Positions 41,283 through 50,613 are shown, numbered from the stretch's first letter. The stretch: DNA of 64,000 nt from Nocardia sp. NBC_00403 (GCF_036046055.1 NZ_CP107939.1:6448001-6512000); one strand, 5' to 3'. Translations and numbers: made by a program. The notes: generated by a model from the sequence alone, not told the origin.

Positions 41283-41740
41283 GAGGACAACGATGTCGTA
41301 TCGTGCCGCCGCCACGATCGGTAACGACCCAGAACTGGACGCGCTGATCTTGCGGCTGCACATCGAGACCGTGTGCCGACGCGGCGCCGTCCTGTCGTTG
41401 TCACTCGAGGACCTCGATCACGCCGAGTGCCTGGTCAGACTTCATGAGAAAGGGGAAATCATCCGGTGGCAACCCGTCTCGCTGCAGCTGATGACAAGGC
41501 TCGTCGAGCATGTCGAGCGCCGCGGTGGCGCGACCTTGACCTACCCTCCAGCATCGCCGAACTAGGCGAGGCGTTGAGCGCGATCACCGGACAACCCATC
41601 CCGTCGCACGCGCCGTGCGACACCACCAGCGCCCGAGAACGAGAAGTCACACACGGTAACGGATGGCGCTATGAGCCCGCGGACAGAGCGAAATCGCTCA
41701 GATCATGTGACTGAGGTAACCGTCGAACACAATGTCGATG
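41283..41740 (+). pseudogene. Tyrosine-integrase remnant B
   Basis: Matches the middle and end of the integrase at 42357-43490: NDPELDALILRLHIETVCRR and LHEKGEIIRWQPVSLQLM correspond to the same segments there, then the frame is lost at about 41530 and resumes one frame over with SIAELGEALSAITGQPIP and the ending WRYEPADR. The His-Arg-His-Tyr catalytic part is deleted (about 100 residues). Frameshifted and internally deleted. Confidence 0.75.
41624..41740. repeat. 117-bp direct repeat, copy 2
   Basis: Differs from copy 1 (39551-39667) at two positions. See copy 1 for details. Confidence 0.9.
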
Positions 41741-41937
41741 CGGATCCGCAGGGTTCGCGTTGCCCTATCCCCGCGCTGCCACACATCACCGATACCCGCC
41801 CACGCCTCGCCGACTTGGTTCTCCAGGTGGTCGGCGTGGCTGACGCGGACATTCTCGCGCCCGTGATCCCAAGGGCCACACCCGTGTGCCCACCGAACTC
41901 GACGATGCCGCCTGCATCGAGGTCGGCACGCAGCCGC

Positions 41938-42360
41938 ATGGGTCTGATAGTGCCTCCGATCCATCACGCGAACACCGTGCCCGCGCCGAGGGCCTACGAC
42001 GGACTCCGCGCAGTCGATAGCAGCGGACGAGTCACAGCCAAGGAGGTCCTGGACACGCTGGGCTGGCGTGCCAACGATCGCCTCGAGTGGTGGTTCGTTC
42101 ACGGCCTGGTCGTCGTCGGCGGCGCCGACAGCACCCTTCGGGACCGAGGCATCACACGTGGCGGCAGGCTCGGCATCGACACGCAGGGCAACGTACGGCT
42201 GTCCATGCGCCTGCGTCGCGTCGCCGCCATCTCTTCCGGCAGCCGCATACTGCTCGTCGCCCGACCCCGCGAGAAAACGCTGGTGATCTTCCCTTCGCCT
42301 GTGCTCGACGACGTCGCCATTCGATGCATGGCTGAGCGCGGTATCGGGGCGGAATCATGA
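41938..42360 (+). CDS. AbrB/SpoVT-like protein linked to integrase
   Basis: About 140 residues with two AbrB-like swapped-hairpin motifs: VDSSGRVTAKEVLDTLGWRA and, later, GIDTQGNVRLSMRLRRVAAI, each followed by hydrophobic strands. The frame opens at 41671, inside remnant B sequence, so the ATG at 41938 is preferred; no strong ribosome-binding site. The stop overlaps the integrase ATG (ATGA), so they are translationally coupled. Possibly an accessory DNA-binding factor for recombination. Confidence 0.55.
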   Translation: MGLIVPPIHHANTVPAPRAYDGLRAVDSSGRVTAKEVLDTLGWRANDRLEWWFVHGLVVVGGADSTLRDRGITRGGRLGIDTQGNVRLSMRLRRVAAISSGSRILLVARPREKTLVIFPSPVLDDVAIRCMAERGIGAES

Positions 42361-43490
42361 CCGCCGCGACAACGACCGACAAGATCGCCACTGCGGAAGC
42401 AGTGCTGCAGAGCCTCGGTGTGTCAGCGCGGGACCTGCTGCACGCTGCTCCACACCGACCACAGGTTCCGACCTTCAGAGAGTATGTGCCGGTTGTCTAC
42501 AACGCTATGCCGGACACCGTGACCCGTGACAGCTATCTGGCCTAGTGGAGGAAGGTCTTGGCCGTATGGGGCGACCGCCGAATCGACGCGCCAACGGTCT
42601 CGGAATTCAAGCACCTCGCGGCGACTTTGGTCAGCACTAGGGTGGTGCGACGCAGCGACCGCGGCGGGCATAGCACCAAGGAACACTTCTTCCACGCAAT
42701 CCGATGCCTGTATCGGTTCGCGGTCGACGACGGACACATCGCTGCCACAGAAGATCCGTCCGCCAAGCTGGACAAACCCCGACCTCGTCCGTCGAACCGG
42801 AGAGCACTTCCCGCCGATCTACTCGAAGAGATATGTCGGGTCGCCGTCGTCACCAGCGACGACCCTGAACTCGACAGCCTCATCCTCCGCCTGCACATCG
42901 AGACCGCCTGCCGTCTGGAGGGAGCCCTCAATCTGCGCCTGCAAGATCTCGACCCGACACAGTGCTTGATCCGGCTACGTGAAAAAGGAGACAAGGAGCG
43001 GTGGCAACCAGTCTCACCAACACTGATGGCAGGGTTGCTGCGCCACTACCACGAACGCATCAGCCTGCCAGGTGCCACGCGACCGAAATCCCGAAACGGT
43101 CGTCGCGTCAGCGCTGCGGCACATCAACGACTGCTGCGATACAGCTACGGACCCCCGATCAGCAAACGCCGCTACGACACCCTCTGGGCCCGGATCGGTA
43201 CCGAGCTGGAGGTTGTTGCCATACAAGGGATCACCACACACTGGCTGCGTCACACCACGCTACGTTGGGTAGAACGCAACTTCGGCTATAGCGTCGCCAA
43301 AGCATTTGCCGGACACGCACATACACACGGCCTGGGCGCTACCACCGTCTATACCCGCGCAGGAATCGAAGAGATCGCCGAAGCCCTCGCCGGACTCACC
43401 GGCGAGCCCCACCCCCTTGCCGCTGGGCCAGGTCTGCAATGGCACCCCGCTGACCGAACCCCACCCCTCGCGAGCACAACGCTGACATAA
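42357..43490 (+). pseudogene. Tyrosine recombinase/integrase interrupted by an in-frame TAG
   Basis: A 377-codon frame broken once by TAG at 42543-42545 between DSYLA and WRKVLAVWGDRR, where Tyr is likely. The rest is intact: N-terminal SAM-like domain (TFREYVPVVYNAM), and a catalytic domain with LHIETACRLEGAL (Arg), THWLRHTTLRW (His-x-x-Arg), AFAGHAHTHG (His) and TTVYTRA (Tyr nucleophile). Downstream of the stop a TTG at 42558 could restart, but the N-terminal arm would be lost. Either a recent nonsense mutation or a readthrough case. Confidence 0.8.
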
Positions 43491-43710
43491 CAAACGGCGG
43501 CAAACCGCACGGTCATCGCGCACCACCCGGGCGAGCGCAGCAAAACACGACCGAGGTCCACGACCTGAGCCATGCGCACCTAATGCCTTGCCATGCCGAA
43601 CAACTCGTCCAGGAACGACGCGTAAGCCGATTTTCGTTGCGCCCGTGTTGGTTCCAAGTCACAGAGACGAACTCCCGATGTCGCCCCCGGTGCGACCGCG
43701 GAGCCTGGTA

Positions 43711-43750
43711 TCAAGCCGGCAAGATTTGAACCTGCGACCACTTGACCCCT
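43711..43750 (-). other. tRNA 3'-end-like sequence, possible attachment site
   Basis: On the minus strand GGTCGCAGGTTCAAATCTTG makes a proper T-arm (GCAGG-TTCAAAT-CTTGC) followed by a 7-base acceptor-like CGGCTTG and an A. The matching 5' half of a tRNA is not found nearby. It lies 220 bases after the integrase, where an att core copied from a host tRNA gene is expected. Confidence 0.5.
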
Positions 43751-43921
43751 TCCGTAGCGGCTCACCGGTCGTACCGAGCGGCCGCCAGTTTTGCCACGGA
43801 ACCCGACCCGACCACCACGAAGCCATCGTCTACATCGCCATGATCGCCGTCATGTCACGCCGACTCGCCCGCACCTGACACAGTTCTCAGACGCTCACTT
43901 AAACAGGAAAGTTATCTTCTA

Positions 43922-44116
43922 ATGTTCTCGTTCCGACTGAATCGTCTGGTAGCCAGCGGTAAGCTGTTGTTGACGCCTTCCGCGGTACCAAATGACGTCT
44001 TGTTCGGTCCGGTCGATGCTGCAGCTGTCGGCCAGCGTGAATGCGCGTTCCTATCGGGACGCATCATGTTCACCAAGTTAGCGAATCGCGTGTCGCAAAG
44101 TCGATTCGGCACCTAA
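43922..44116 (+). CDS. Small hypothetical protein, doubtful
   Basis: A 64-codon ATG frame (MFSFRLNRLVASGKLLLTPS) with an AGGAAAG 11 bases upstream, in a locally lower-GC stretch within the mobile region. No recognised motif. The rest of 43491-44196 shows no supported gene. Confidence 0.25.
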   Translation: MFSFRLNRLVASGKLLLTPSAVPNDVLFGPVDAAAVGQRECAFLSGRIMFTKLANRVSQSRFGT

Positions 44117-44196
44117 CGCACTCGCAGCCCCAGTCCGGTAGCACGGCAGCGCGGCCTACTACGCGGACGTCATAAAGCTCGCTGTAAGGAAGCAAA

Positions 44197-44388
44197 ATGT
44201 CTAGCAAGATCGTCAAAACCCTAGCCGCGACTGTTATTGCCGCGCCCCTGCTCGTCCTCGCGGCGCCCGCAGCCACTGCCGATTCGACTCCCGCGGCGCC
44301 TCCGTCGTCCTCGACCGCTCCGGTCGACGGATCATTCGGATCAGCTACGTGGTGTTTCCCCCTCGGCAGTTTCGTCTGGTGCATCTGA
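44197..44388 (+). CDS. Small secreted peptide with C-terminal Cys loop
   Basis: A 63-residue preprotein. The signal peptide (MSSKIVKTLAATVIAAPLLV...ATA) ends at about residue 28. The mature part, about 34 residues, is Pro/Ser-rich and finishes ATWCFPLGSFVWCI, with two Cys that could form a 9-residue disulfide loop. The ribosome-binding site GTAAGGAAG is seven bases upstream. Function unknown; it resembles small secreted Cys peptides common in Nocardia. Confidence 0.65.
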   Translation: MSSKIVKTLAATVIAAPLLVLAAPAATADSTPAAPPSSSTAPVDGSFGSATWCFPLGSFVWCI

Positions 44389-44441
44389 GTGAGCGTCTGA
44401 GAACTCCGGTGTTGGGTGTGTGTGACGCTCGAGATTTGAGT

Positions 44442-44494
44442 GAACTCCTGGTAGAGCAGTGATTGCTGAGATCAATTGCTGTACCAGGGAGTTC
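44442..44494. repeat. Imperfect inverted repeat, likely IS end
   Basis: GAACTCC-TGGTA against TACCA-GGGAGTTC, separated by about 26 bases, immediately before an IS5-like transposase scrap. Confidence 0.45.
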
Positions 44495-44540
44495 ATTTGT
44501 CATCATCGCGTATTCCCGCGTGTTCGTCGTGCCCGGCTGG

Positions 44541-44603
44541 TGGATCGCGTGGGCGATGCTGCCCTCGGAGTTCCCTCCGGTCAAGACCGTCTACGACATC
44601 TCC
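44541..44603 (+). pseudogene. IS5-family transposase scrap
   Basis: Twenty-one codons read WIAWAMLPSEFPPVKTVYDI, matching the region just before the DDE domain of IS5-family transposases (usual form WR-LP-DFPPW-TVY). No more of the transposase is present. Confidence 0.5.
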
Positions 44604-44660
44604 CGGCGCCCTCGCCTTGTCTGATATATCGCGCGTCGCGAAATCCCGCACAGCTGCAGT

Positions 44661-45075
44661 GTGTCCGACAAAGCCCTTCGCGGGGCGCTCTACGCCGCAC
44701 GCGACGCCGATCCGCCCATGGTCGGGCTGCTCTACCTGTGCCGGGGACAGGACGTGTTCCGCGTCGTCGACGCCGCCCACCAACGACTCCCGCGCGAGCT
44801 GGCACCGGCCCCGATCCGCGATACGGGCATGGTGACACCATCCCCAGGAATTCGGCGAGGATGTCCAGCTGGAGCCCGTGCATCTCGATAACCAGCGCAG
44901 CGGCCGTGTTTACCCGCGATACCTGCATCCGGATGTGGTGACGTTGGCGGAAAGCGGCAGCTGGCTGTCCCGGTTCCTGACGACGCCGAACGGTGGGCCA
45001 CAGATCCCCGAGCTTCTGGCGCTCTGGGGACCCGATGGCCTCGAATTGGCCCCAAATCTGCGGGTCGTCGAATAG
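44661..45075 (+). pseudogene. Frameshifted conserved-looking hypothetical gene
   Basis: Frame one (GTG at 44661) encodes ALRGALYAARDADPPMVGLL and RGQDVFRVVDAAHQRLPREL and then loses coding character near 44832. A second frame continues as HPQEFGEDVQLEPVHLDNQ and RYLHPDVVTLAESGSWLSRF to a stop at 45075. Together they would make about 138 residues. Family not recognised; could also be two unrelated frames. Confidence 0.4.
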
Positions 45076-45377
45076 ACGAAATCCCCTTCCGACCCAGGTG
45101 TGCCTCAGAAGAACTCATCACACCGGGTCACAGACGATCTCTGCACTCCAGTACCCGCCCATCATGTCCCATCAGATCTGGGCAAATCCCATCAAAAGTG
45201 TGACATTTTGGTGGGACGGATCGAATGACGAGATTGGCCATCACCGATGACTCCGACCCTATGCGTGCAAGTCTCCAGTCTTTGTCTTAAGTGTTCCGCC
45301 TGCGCTCCAACCACATCGGCGTGTCAGAATCCAACACGACGAACAACTGGGTTCCGCTGGCGGCATGCTGGCTGTCG
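45076..45377. other. Intergenic with CCCATCA repeats
   Basis: No gene. Contains two CCCATCA copies and a loose GTCCCA...TGGGAC inverted pair (45166-45217), possibly an old IS end. Confidence 0.35.
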
Positions 45378-45930
45378 CTATTTCTCGCTGTCCGGGTCGA
45401 GGAGTGTTTGTATCAATGGTGTGATGAGTCGAAGAATGTCGTCAACGTCGGCGTCTTTCAAGTCGGACATCCGCAAGATGTAGCGCTGGCTGGCGATACC
45501 CATCAGCATCGCGCCGGCTAGTGCGGCGCGAAGTCTCGCGTCGGGGGCATGGATGCTCGCGGCGATCGAGTCGACCGACTGCGCGGTGATGTGGGTGCGT
45601 AGCAGTTCGGCGGCGGCCTCGCTGGTCATGCTCGTACGGACCAGGACGGCCATCGGGCTGTTCGGGTCGGCCGCCCACGCGGCGAGCATCGCCCGGACGC
45701 GATTCTCCGTGGTCTCCATCGCGTCGTCGAAGGTCTACTCGGCAATGGGGATGTCCCAGTGCACCGCTTCCCGGAACAGCGCCTGTTTGGACCCGAAGTA
45801 TTGGATGACCGAGGACTTGTCCACGCCTGCGGCAGATCTGATTACGTTGGCGGAGTAGATGATTCGCTGGATGTCGTAGTCGAGGAACGTCATCGAACCC
45901 CGAGTGTGCCAACGCGTGGCTGTCGTAGCG
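45378..45930 (-). pseudogene. TetR-family regulator with frameshift and in-frame TAG
   Basis: The helix-turn-helix ending SAAGVDKSSVIQYFGSKQAL and a normal C-terminal domain (TENRVRAMLAAWAADPNSP; SQRYILRMSDLKDADVDDIL) lie in one frame, split by a TAG at about 45732-45734 (IAE-stop-TFDDAM). Upstream, the N-terminal HALAHSGFDDV part is in another frame. So two separate lesions disable the gene. Confidence 0.75.
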
Positions 45931-46068
45931 GTCGAGCTTGGGCCGTACCATGGGTGCGCAAATGGAACGGATCCAGCAGGAAGCCATGGCCCCTTTCCAG
46001 CCCAAAACCGTTGGGACATAAGCGAATCTGAACGATGCAGGCCCGATCCCGCTGGACCGGGCCGTCAT

Positions 46069-47646
46069 TCACCGCAGCTGAAGCGGAAGGTGCAGGACCG
46101 TCGGTCGGTCGGCTGCCCACGCCTGTTCGACAGCACCGGCGAGGGTATCGGCGGTGACTGGTACGCCGTAGCAGCCCATGGCACGGGCGGCGGCGGGGAA
46201 ATCGACCCGATCCAGCGCCACGGCGACGGGTTCCTCACCGCGCTGGACCATTTCGTCGCGGATCTCGCCGTAGCCGCCATTGTCGACGACCAGCACCGGC
46301 AGCGCCAGGCCGAGCTGTGCGGCACCGGCCAATTCGGCAATGGTGAACATGACCCCGCCATCGCCCAGCACCGCGAGCACGTGAGCGTCGGGGTCCGCGA
46401 GTTTGGCACCGATGGCGGCGGGCAGGCCATAGCCGAGCGTGCCCATTCCGGTCGGGTAGAGGAATCCACCGGCCCGGCGCACCCGCAGACCGGACAGAAT
46501 CCCGTAGTAGCAGGCCATGGTGCTATCGCCGACGACAATGGTCTTCTCGTCCACGACGGTGCGTAGCGCGGCAAGCATGTCCAGGTAGGGCTCACCTTCG
46601 GCGGCAGCGTCGGCAATCAGGCCGTCACGCGCCCGCGCGGCCCGTGTGGTGACGCGCGGGTCCACAGGCAGCAGGGCGAGCAGGGTGTCGATCGTCCGAG
46701 CCGCGTCGCCGATCAGACGAACGCGCGGGTCGATATTCGTAATGACGGCTGCGGGATCGATATCGACGCGAATTGTCGTCCCCGACAGGCGGAAGGGGCC
46801 GTTCCACAGATCCGACGGGGCGAGTTCGGTGCCGACCGCCAGGACCACGTCGGCATTCTCGACCAAGGCGCGCACGCTCGGGTGATGCAACCCGGCTCCT
46901 ATCGCGAGCGGATGCTGTTCGTCGAGAACGCCTTTGCCGTTCGCACTGGTGATCACCGGAGCGCCCAGCTGTTCGGCGAGCCGGCGGACCGATTCACTTG
47001 CCCAGCGGGCACCACCACCCACGATGATCACCGGGCGCTGCGCCGCGGCGAGCAGCTCGGCGGCGGTAGCCAGTTCCCCGGCATCAGGCATCGGGGGCGC
47101 GGACTTGGTGGGCGCGACCGCGCGGGCGTCGGCGCGGGCGTCGATCAGGTCCAGGGGTATTTCGAGGTGCACCGGCCGGGGACGTCCAGCGGTCATGGCC
47201 GCGAAAGCCGCCGCCACCGCATGGGGGATCTCGCCAACCGACCGGACGCGGTGGCTGTAGGCGACGATCGCGTCCATCGCCGCGCGCTGATCCTTGACCT
47301 CATGCAGCAACCCGTTGCCGCGGGCCGGGTGCCCGGTCGGCATACCGGGTGAAATGAACAGCACCGGGACGGAGTCCGACCATGCCTGCGCGGCCGCGGC
47401 AGCGGCATTGAGGATGGCCGGACCGGTGGTTGTGAGGCAGACGCCCGGTCGGCCGCTGGTGCGGGCGTAGCCGTCGGCGGCGTAGCCGGCTCCCTGCTCG
47501 TGGCGCGTCAATATCGGGCGCACGCCGTTTTCGACGAGCGCGGAGAACACACCGAGGTTGTGGGTTCCCGGGATGCCGAAGACGGTGTCGACGCCGTGGT
47601 CGGCCAATGCGGCGGCAAGCGCCTCGCCGCCGGTGGGCTGCTGCAC
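46069..47646 (-). CDS. ThDP-dependent 2-oxoacid decarboxylase/acetolactate-synthase-like enzyme
   Basis: A 525-residue ThDP enzyme with the three usual domains: N-terminal pyrimidine-binding with catalytic Glu in RHEQGAGYAADGYAR (about 49), a central domain, and a C-terminal PP domain with GDGGVMFTIAELAGAAQLG...VVDNGGYGEI. No FAD-site signature is obvious, so decarboxylase is favoured over acetolactate synthase. A GTG start has AGGAGG five bases upstream. Divergent from the CoA-ligase operon with a palindrome upstream of each. In context it should turn a 2-oxoacid from amino-acid deamination into an aldehyde (inference). Confidence 0.88.
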   Translation of the reverse strand: MQQPTGGEALAAALADHGVDTVFGIPGTHNLGVFSALVENGVRPILTRHEQGAGYAADGYARTSGRPGVCLTTTGPAILNAAAAAAQAWSDSVPVLFISPGMPTGHPARGNGLLHEVKDQRAAMDAIVAYSHRVRSVGEIPHAVAAAFAAMTAGRPRPVHLEIPLDLIDARADARAVAPTKSAPPMPDAGELATAAELLAAAQRPVIIVGGGARWASESVRRLAEQLGAPVITSANGKGVLDEQHPLAIGAGLHHPSVRALVENADVVLAVGTELAPSDLWNGPFRLSGTTIRVDIDPAAVITNIDPRVRLIGDAARTIDTLLALLPVDPRVTTRAARARDGLIADAAAEGEPYLDMLAALRTVVDEKTIVVGDSTMACYYGILSGLRVRRAGGFLYPTGMGTLGYGLPAAIGAKLADPDAHVLAVLGDGGVMFTIAELAGAAQLGLALPVLVVDNGGYGEIRDEMVQRGEEPVAVALDRVDFPAAARAMGCYGVPVTADTLAGAVEQAWAADRPTVLHLPLQLR

Positions 47647-47666
47647 CGGACCTCCTGAGTTTGATG

Positions 47667-47684
47667 ACTGATTGGTGAATCAGT
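47667..47684. promoter_or_regulatory. Operator 1 of the TetR catabolic regulon
   Basis: Perfect ACTGATT-GGTG-AATCAGT, 21 bases upstream of the decarboxylase start. It shares the CTGAyTG...AATCAG core with operators 2-4. Confidence 0.6.
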
Positions 47685-47746
47685 TATATCAGTATTCGGG
47701 TCAATCGATGTCAGACACTTGACAACGATGTTCTATCACACCTTAA

Positions 47747-47762
47747 CTGACTGACGAATCAG
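47747..47762. promoter_or_regulatory. Operator 2 of the TetR catabolic regulon
   Basis: CTGACTGACGAATCAG, 25 bases upstream of the CoA-ligase start codon. Same core as operator 1 with two changes. Confidence 0.55.
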
Positions 47763-47786
47763 CTAAGTTAAGCAATCGAGGTAGCT

Positions 47787-49838
47787 ATGAGCATTCCCGT
47801 CGACGAGCGTCTGCGGGTATTCCGTGACCCGCGGTCGGTGGCTGTCGTCGGCGCGTCCGCGGACGAGTCGAAGTGGGGGTATTGGCTCGCATCCGGCGCG
47901 CTGCGGGGTCGTCACCGCCGCCGGGTAGAGCTGGTGAACCGGCGCTTCGACACCCTGCTCGGCAGCGCGTGCGCGCCGAGCCTGTCCGCGCTGGACGCCG
48001 CGCCCGAGCTCGCCGTGCTGTCGGTGCCCGCGGCCCAGGTGGCCGGAGTCGTGACAGAAGCCCTGGAGATGGGGGTGCGCGGCTTTCTCGGCGTCACCGC
48101 CGGAATCGAGAAAGAGGCCGAACTGGCCGAGGCGATCCGGGCTGCGGGTGCGCGACTGGTGGGCGCCAACAGTCTCGGAATCTACGACGCCGCCGGCGAC
48201 CTCGAGCTGTGCTGGGGACGATTCCAGCCGGGCGCACTGGCCATCGTGTCGCAGAGCGGCCAATTGGGTTCGGAGATCGCGACGCTCGGAGCGCGACGCG
48301 GCCTCGGAGTATCCCGCTTCGTGTCAGTCGGCAATCAGAGTGACGTCACGGCAGCCGAATTGCTGGCTGACCTCGCCGACCACGACCAGACCAAGGTCAT
48401 CGCGCTGTACCTGGAGAGCTTCACAGGCGGCGAGCAATTGTTCGACACGCTCTCGGCACTGCGCGAGACGGGCAAACCGGCGCTGTTGCTGACCGTCGGC
48501 GCCGGAGCCGCCAGCAGCAGGATGGCGCAATCGCATACCGGATCACTGACCTCGCGGATGGATGTGGTCGATGCCGCCTGCCGCCGGGCCGGAGTGCATC
48601 GCGCCGGTAGCCCGACGGAACTGGTACAGATTGCCCAGGCGTGCCTGGCGACGACATCACCGGCCGGAAGACGAGTCGCTGTCGTCGGAGACAGCGGCGG
48701 ACAGTGCGGTGTCGCCGCTGACCGGGCCGTTGCCGCAGGTTTGACCGTCCCCGCGGTGAAAGAAGAAGTCGCGACGCAACTTTCGGAACTATTGCCACCG
48801 GGCGCGGCGGTCAGCAACCCGGTCGATCTGGCCGGCGCCGGCGAACGCGAACTGGGGACGTACGCCGATGTCCTGGCCTCCGTTCTGTCCGATCCCGACG
48901 TCGACGCCGCGGTACTGACCGGGTATTTCGGCCGCTACCACGAGGATGTTCCGGCCCTGGCGGTACGCGAGCGCGAAGTAGCGGAGAATATCGCCGCGGT
49001 GTCGGCGTCGTACAGCAAACCAGTCTTCGTGCACACCATGGCCGACTCCTCCAGCACCGCCGACGCCTTGTGGGCAGGCGGGGTACCGGTCTTCGAGGAC
49101 ATCGATGCGACCGTCCGGACAGTGGCCGGGATGGTGGCGCTGCGCCCCATGACCGCACCCGCACCCGCCGAACTCGGTGCACCGGCCGGCGTTTCGCTGT
49201 CGGGGTATTGGGCGGCACGCAACGCGCTGGCCGACTGCGGTGTGCCGTTTCCCTCCGGCATGGTCGTCCGCCATCGGCTGGAGGCTGTCGCCGCCGCGGA
49301 GACACTGCGGGCGCCCTACGTCCTGAAGGCCGGCTGGCTGGCGCACAAGAGCGAGCACGGCGGCGTGGTGCTCGGCCTTGCCGACGCATACGAACTGGTC
49401 GAAGCCTTCGATCGGATGCGTGCCGCCCTGGGCGACGGCGAATACGTCGTCGAAGAACAGGACCGCTCCGAGCATGTCGTCGAGGTCTTGATCGGCGGAC
49501 ACCGAGATCCCGGGCTGGGCCCCGTGCTCACCCTCGGCGCAGGTGGCACCGAGGCGGAAGCCCTCCGCGACACCGCCGTCGAGCTGGCACCCATCACCGA
49601 GGAGACAGCGCGGTCGATGATCGCCCGATTGCGCTGCGCCCCACTGCTGGACGGCTGGCGTGGTCGGCCGGCGACCGATATCGCCGCACTGGCGGCACTC
49701 GCGGCCGCCGTCTCCAGATTCCTCGCGGCCAACCCCGGGGTGAGCGAGGTGGAGCTGAATCCCGTACGGGTCGGACCGGCCGGAGCGCTGGCCGTCGACG
49801 CACTAATCATCGAAGAAACGGAGAACCCGAATGACTGA
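47787..49838 (+). CDS. NDP-forming acyl-CoA synthetase (fused alpha-beta)
   Basis: A 683-residue enzyme of the acetate-CoA ligase (ADP-forming) superfamily. N-terminal CoA-binding Rossmann domain (RSVAVVGASADESKWGYWL), ligase domains with SQSGQLGSEIATLG and the phosphohistidine segment QSHTGSLTSRMD, and a C-terminal ATP-grasp part (VLKAGWLAHKSEHGGVVLGL). It activates a carboxylic acid to its CoA thioester. First gene of the four-gene operon; the SDR gene overlaps its end by eight bases. Confidence 0.9.
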   Translation: MSIPVDERLRVFRDPRSVAVVGASADESKWGYWLASGALRGRHRRRVELVNRRFDTLLGSACAPSLSALDAAPELAVLSVPAAQVAGVVTEALEMGVRGFLGVTAGIEKEAELAEAIRAAGARLVGANSLGIYDAAGDLELCWGRFQPGALAIVSQSGQLGSEIATLGARRGLGVSRFVSVGNQSDVTAAELLADLADHDQTKVIALYLESFTGGEQLFDTLSALRETGKPALLLTVGAGAASSRMAQSHTGSLTSRMDVVDAACRRAGVHRAGSPTELVQIAQACLATTSPAGRRVAVVGDSGGQCGVAADRAVAAGLTVPAVKEEVATQLSELLPPGAAVSNPVDLAGAGERELGTYADVLASVLSDPDVDAAVLTGYFGRYHEDVPALAVREREVAENIAAVSASYSKPVFVHTMADSSSTADALWAGGVPVFEDIDATVRTVAGMVALRPMTAPAPAELGAPAGVSLSGYWAARNALADCGVPFPSGMVVRHRLEAVAAAETLRAPYVLKAGWLAHKSEHGGVVLGLADAYELVEAFDRMRAALGDGEYVVEEQDRSEHVVEVLIGGHRDPGLGPVLTLGAGGTEAEALRDTAVELAPITEETARSMIARLRCAPLLDGWRGRPATDIAALAALAAAVSRFLAANPGVSEVELNPVRVGPAGALAVDALIIEETENPND

Positions 49839-50613
49839 GGACTTCACCGACAAGGTCGCACTTGTCACCGGCGGCGGCTCTGGCATCGGTCGCGCGACCG
49901 CGCTGCGGCTGGCTCGCGGTGGCGCGACCGTCACCGTGCTCGGTCGCCGCGCGGTCGGACTGGAGGAGACCGCCGCGCTGGGCGACGGCCGAATCCACAC
50001 CGCTACAGCGGATGTCCGCGATTTCGCCGCCGTCCAGCAGGTCATCGATGGAGTCGTCGAGCGGTACGGCCGGCTCGATCTGCTCGTCAACAATGCCGCG
50101 GGCAATTTCGTCACCCCGGCCGAGGAGCTGTCGCCGAATGGGTGGAAGGCCGTCGTCGACATCGTCTTGAACGGCACGTTCCACTGCACCTCAGCGGCGG
50201 CCCGGCACATGCTCGATCACGGCGGCTCGATCCTCAATGTCATTGCCAGCTATGCCTGGCACGGCCATCCCGGCACCGTGCACAGCGCCGCGGCCAAGGC
50301 CGGAGTGCTGGCCATGACCCGCACCCTCGCTGTGGAGTGGGCCGCGCGCGGGGTTCGCATCAATTGCATCGCGCCCGGACCCACCGAAACCGAAGGCGCT
50401 TCGGCCGCACTGTGGCCAACCGATGTCGATCGGGCACGGGTGCTTTCCAGTGTTCCGGCCAACCGGTTCACTACGCCGGAAGAAGTCGCCGAGTCCGCCG
50501 CCTTCCTGCTCGGCGACCGCGCCGGGTACATCACCGGCGAGGTTTTGACCGTCGACGGCGGACAGTGGCTGGGCAAGGCGGTCTACACCGACTCCAGGGC
50601 GGGTGCTCGATGA
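49831..50613 (+). CDS. SDR-family reductase, 2,4-dienoyl-CoA reductase type
   Basis: A 260-residue short-chain dehydrogenase with VTGGGSGIGRA and NNAAGNF. The usual YxxxK is replaced by HSAAAKAGVLAM, followed by VEWAARGVRINCIAPGPTET. This is the pattern of 2,4-dienoyl-CoA reductases (DECR/FadH-like SDRs), which lack YxxxK. It overlaps the upstream CoA-ligase gene and the next aldehyde dehydrogenase, in one operon. Likely reduces an unsaturated acyl-CoA of the pathway (inference). Confidence 0.85.
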   Translation: MTEDFTDKVALVTGGGSGIGRATALRLARGGATVTVLGRRAVGLEETAALGDGRIHTATADVRDFAAVQQVIDGVVERYGRLDLLVNNAAGNFVTPAEELSPNGWKAVVDIVLNGTFHCTSAAARHMLDHGGSILNVIASYAWHGHPGTVHSAAAKAGVLAMTRTLAVEWAARGVRINCIAPGPTETEGASAALWPTDVDRARVLSSVPANRFTTPEEVAESAAFLLGDRAGYITGEVLTVDGGQWLGKAVYTDSRAGAR

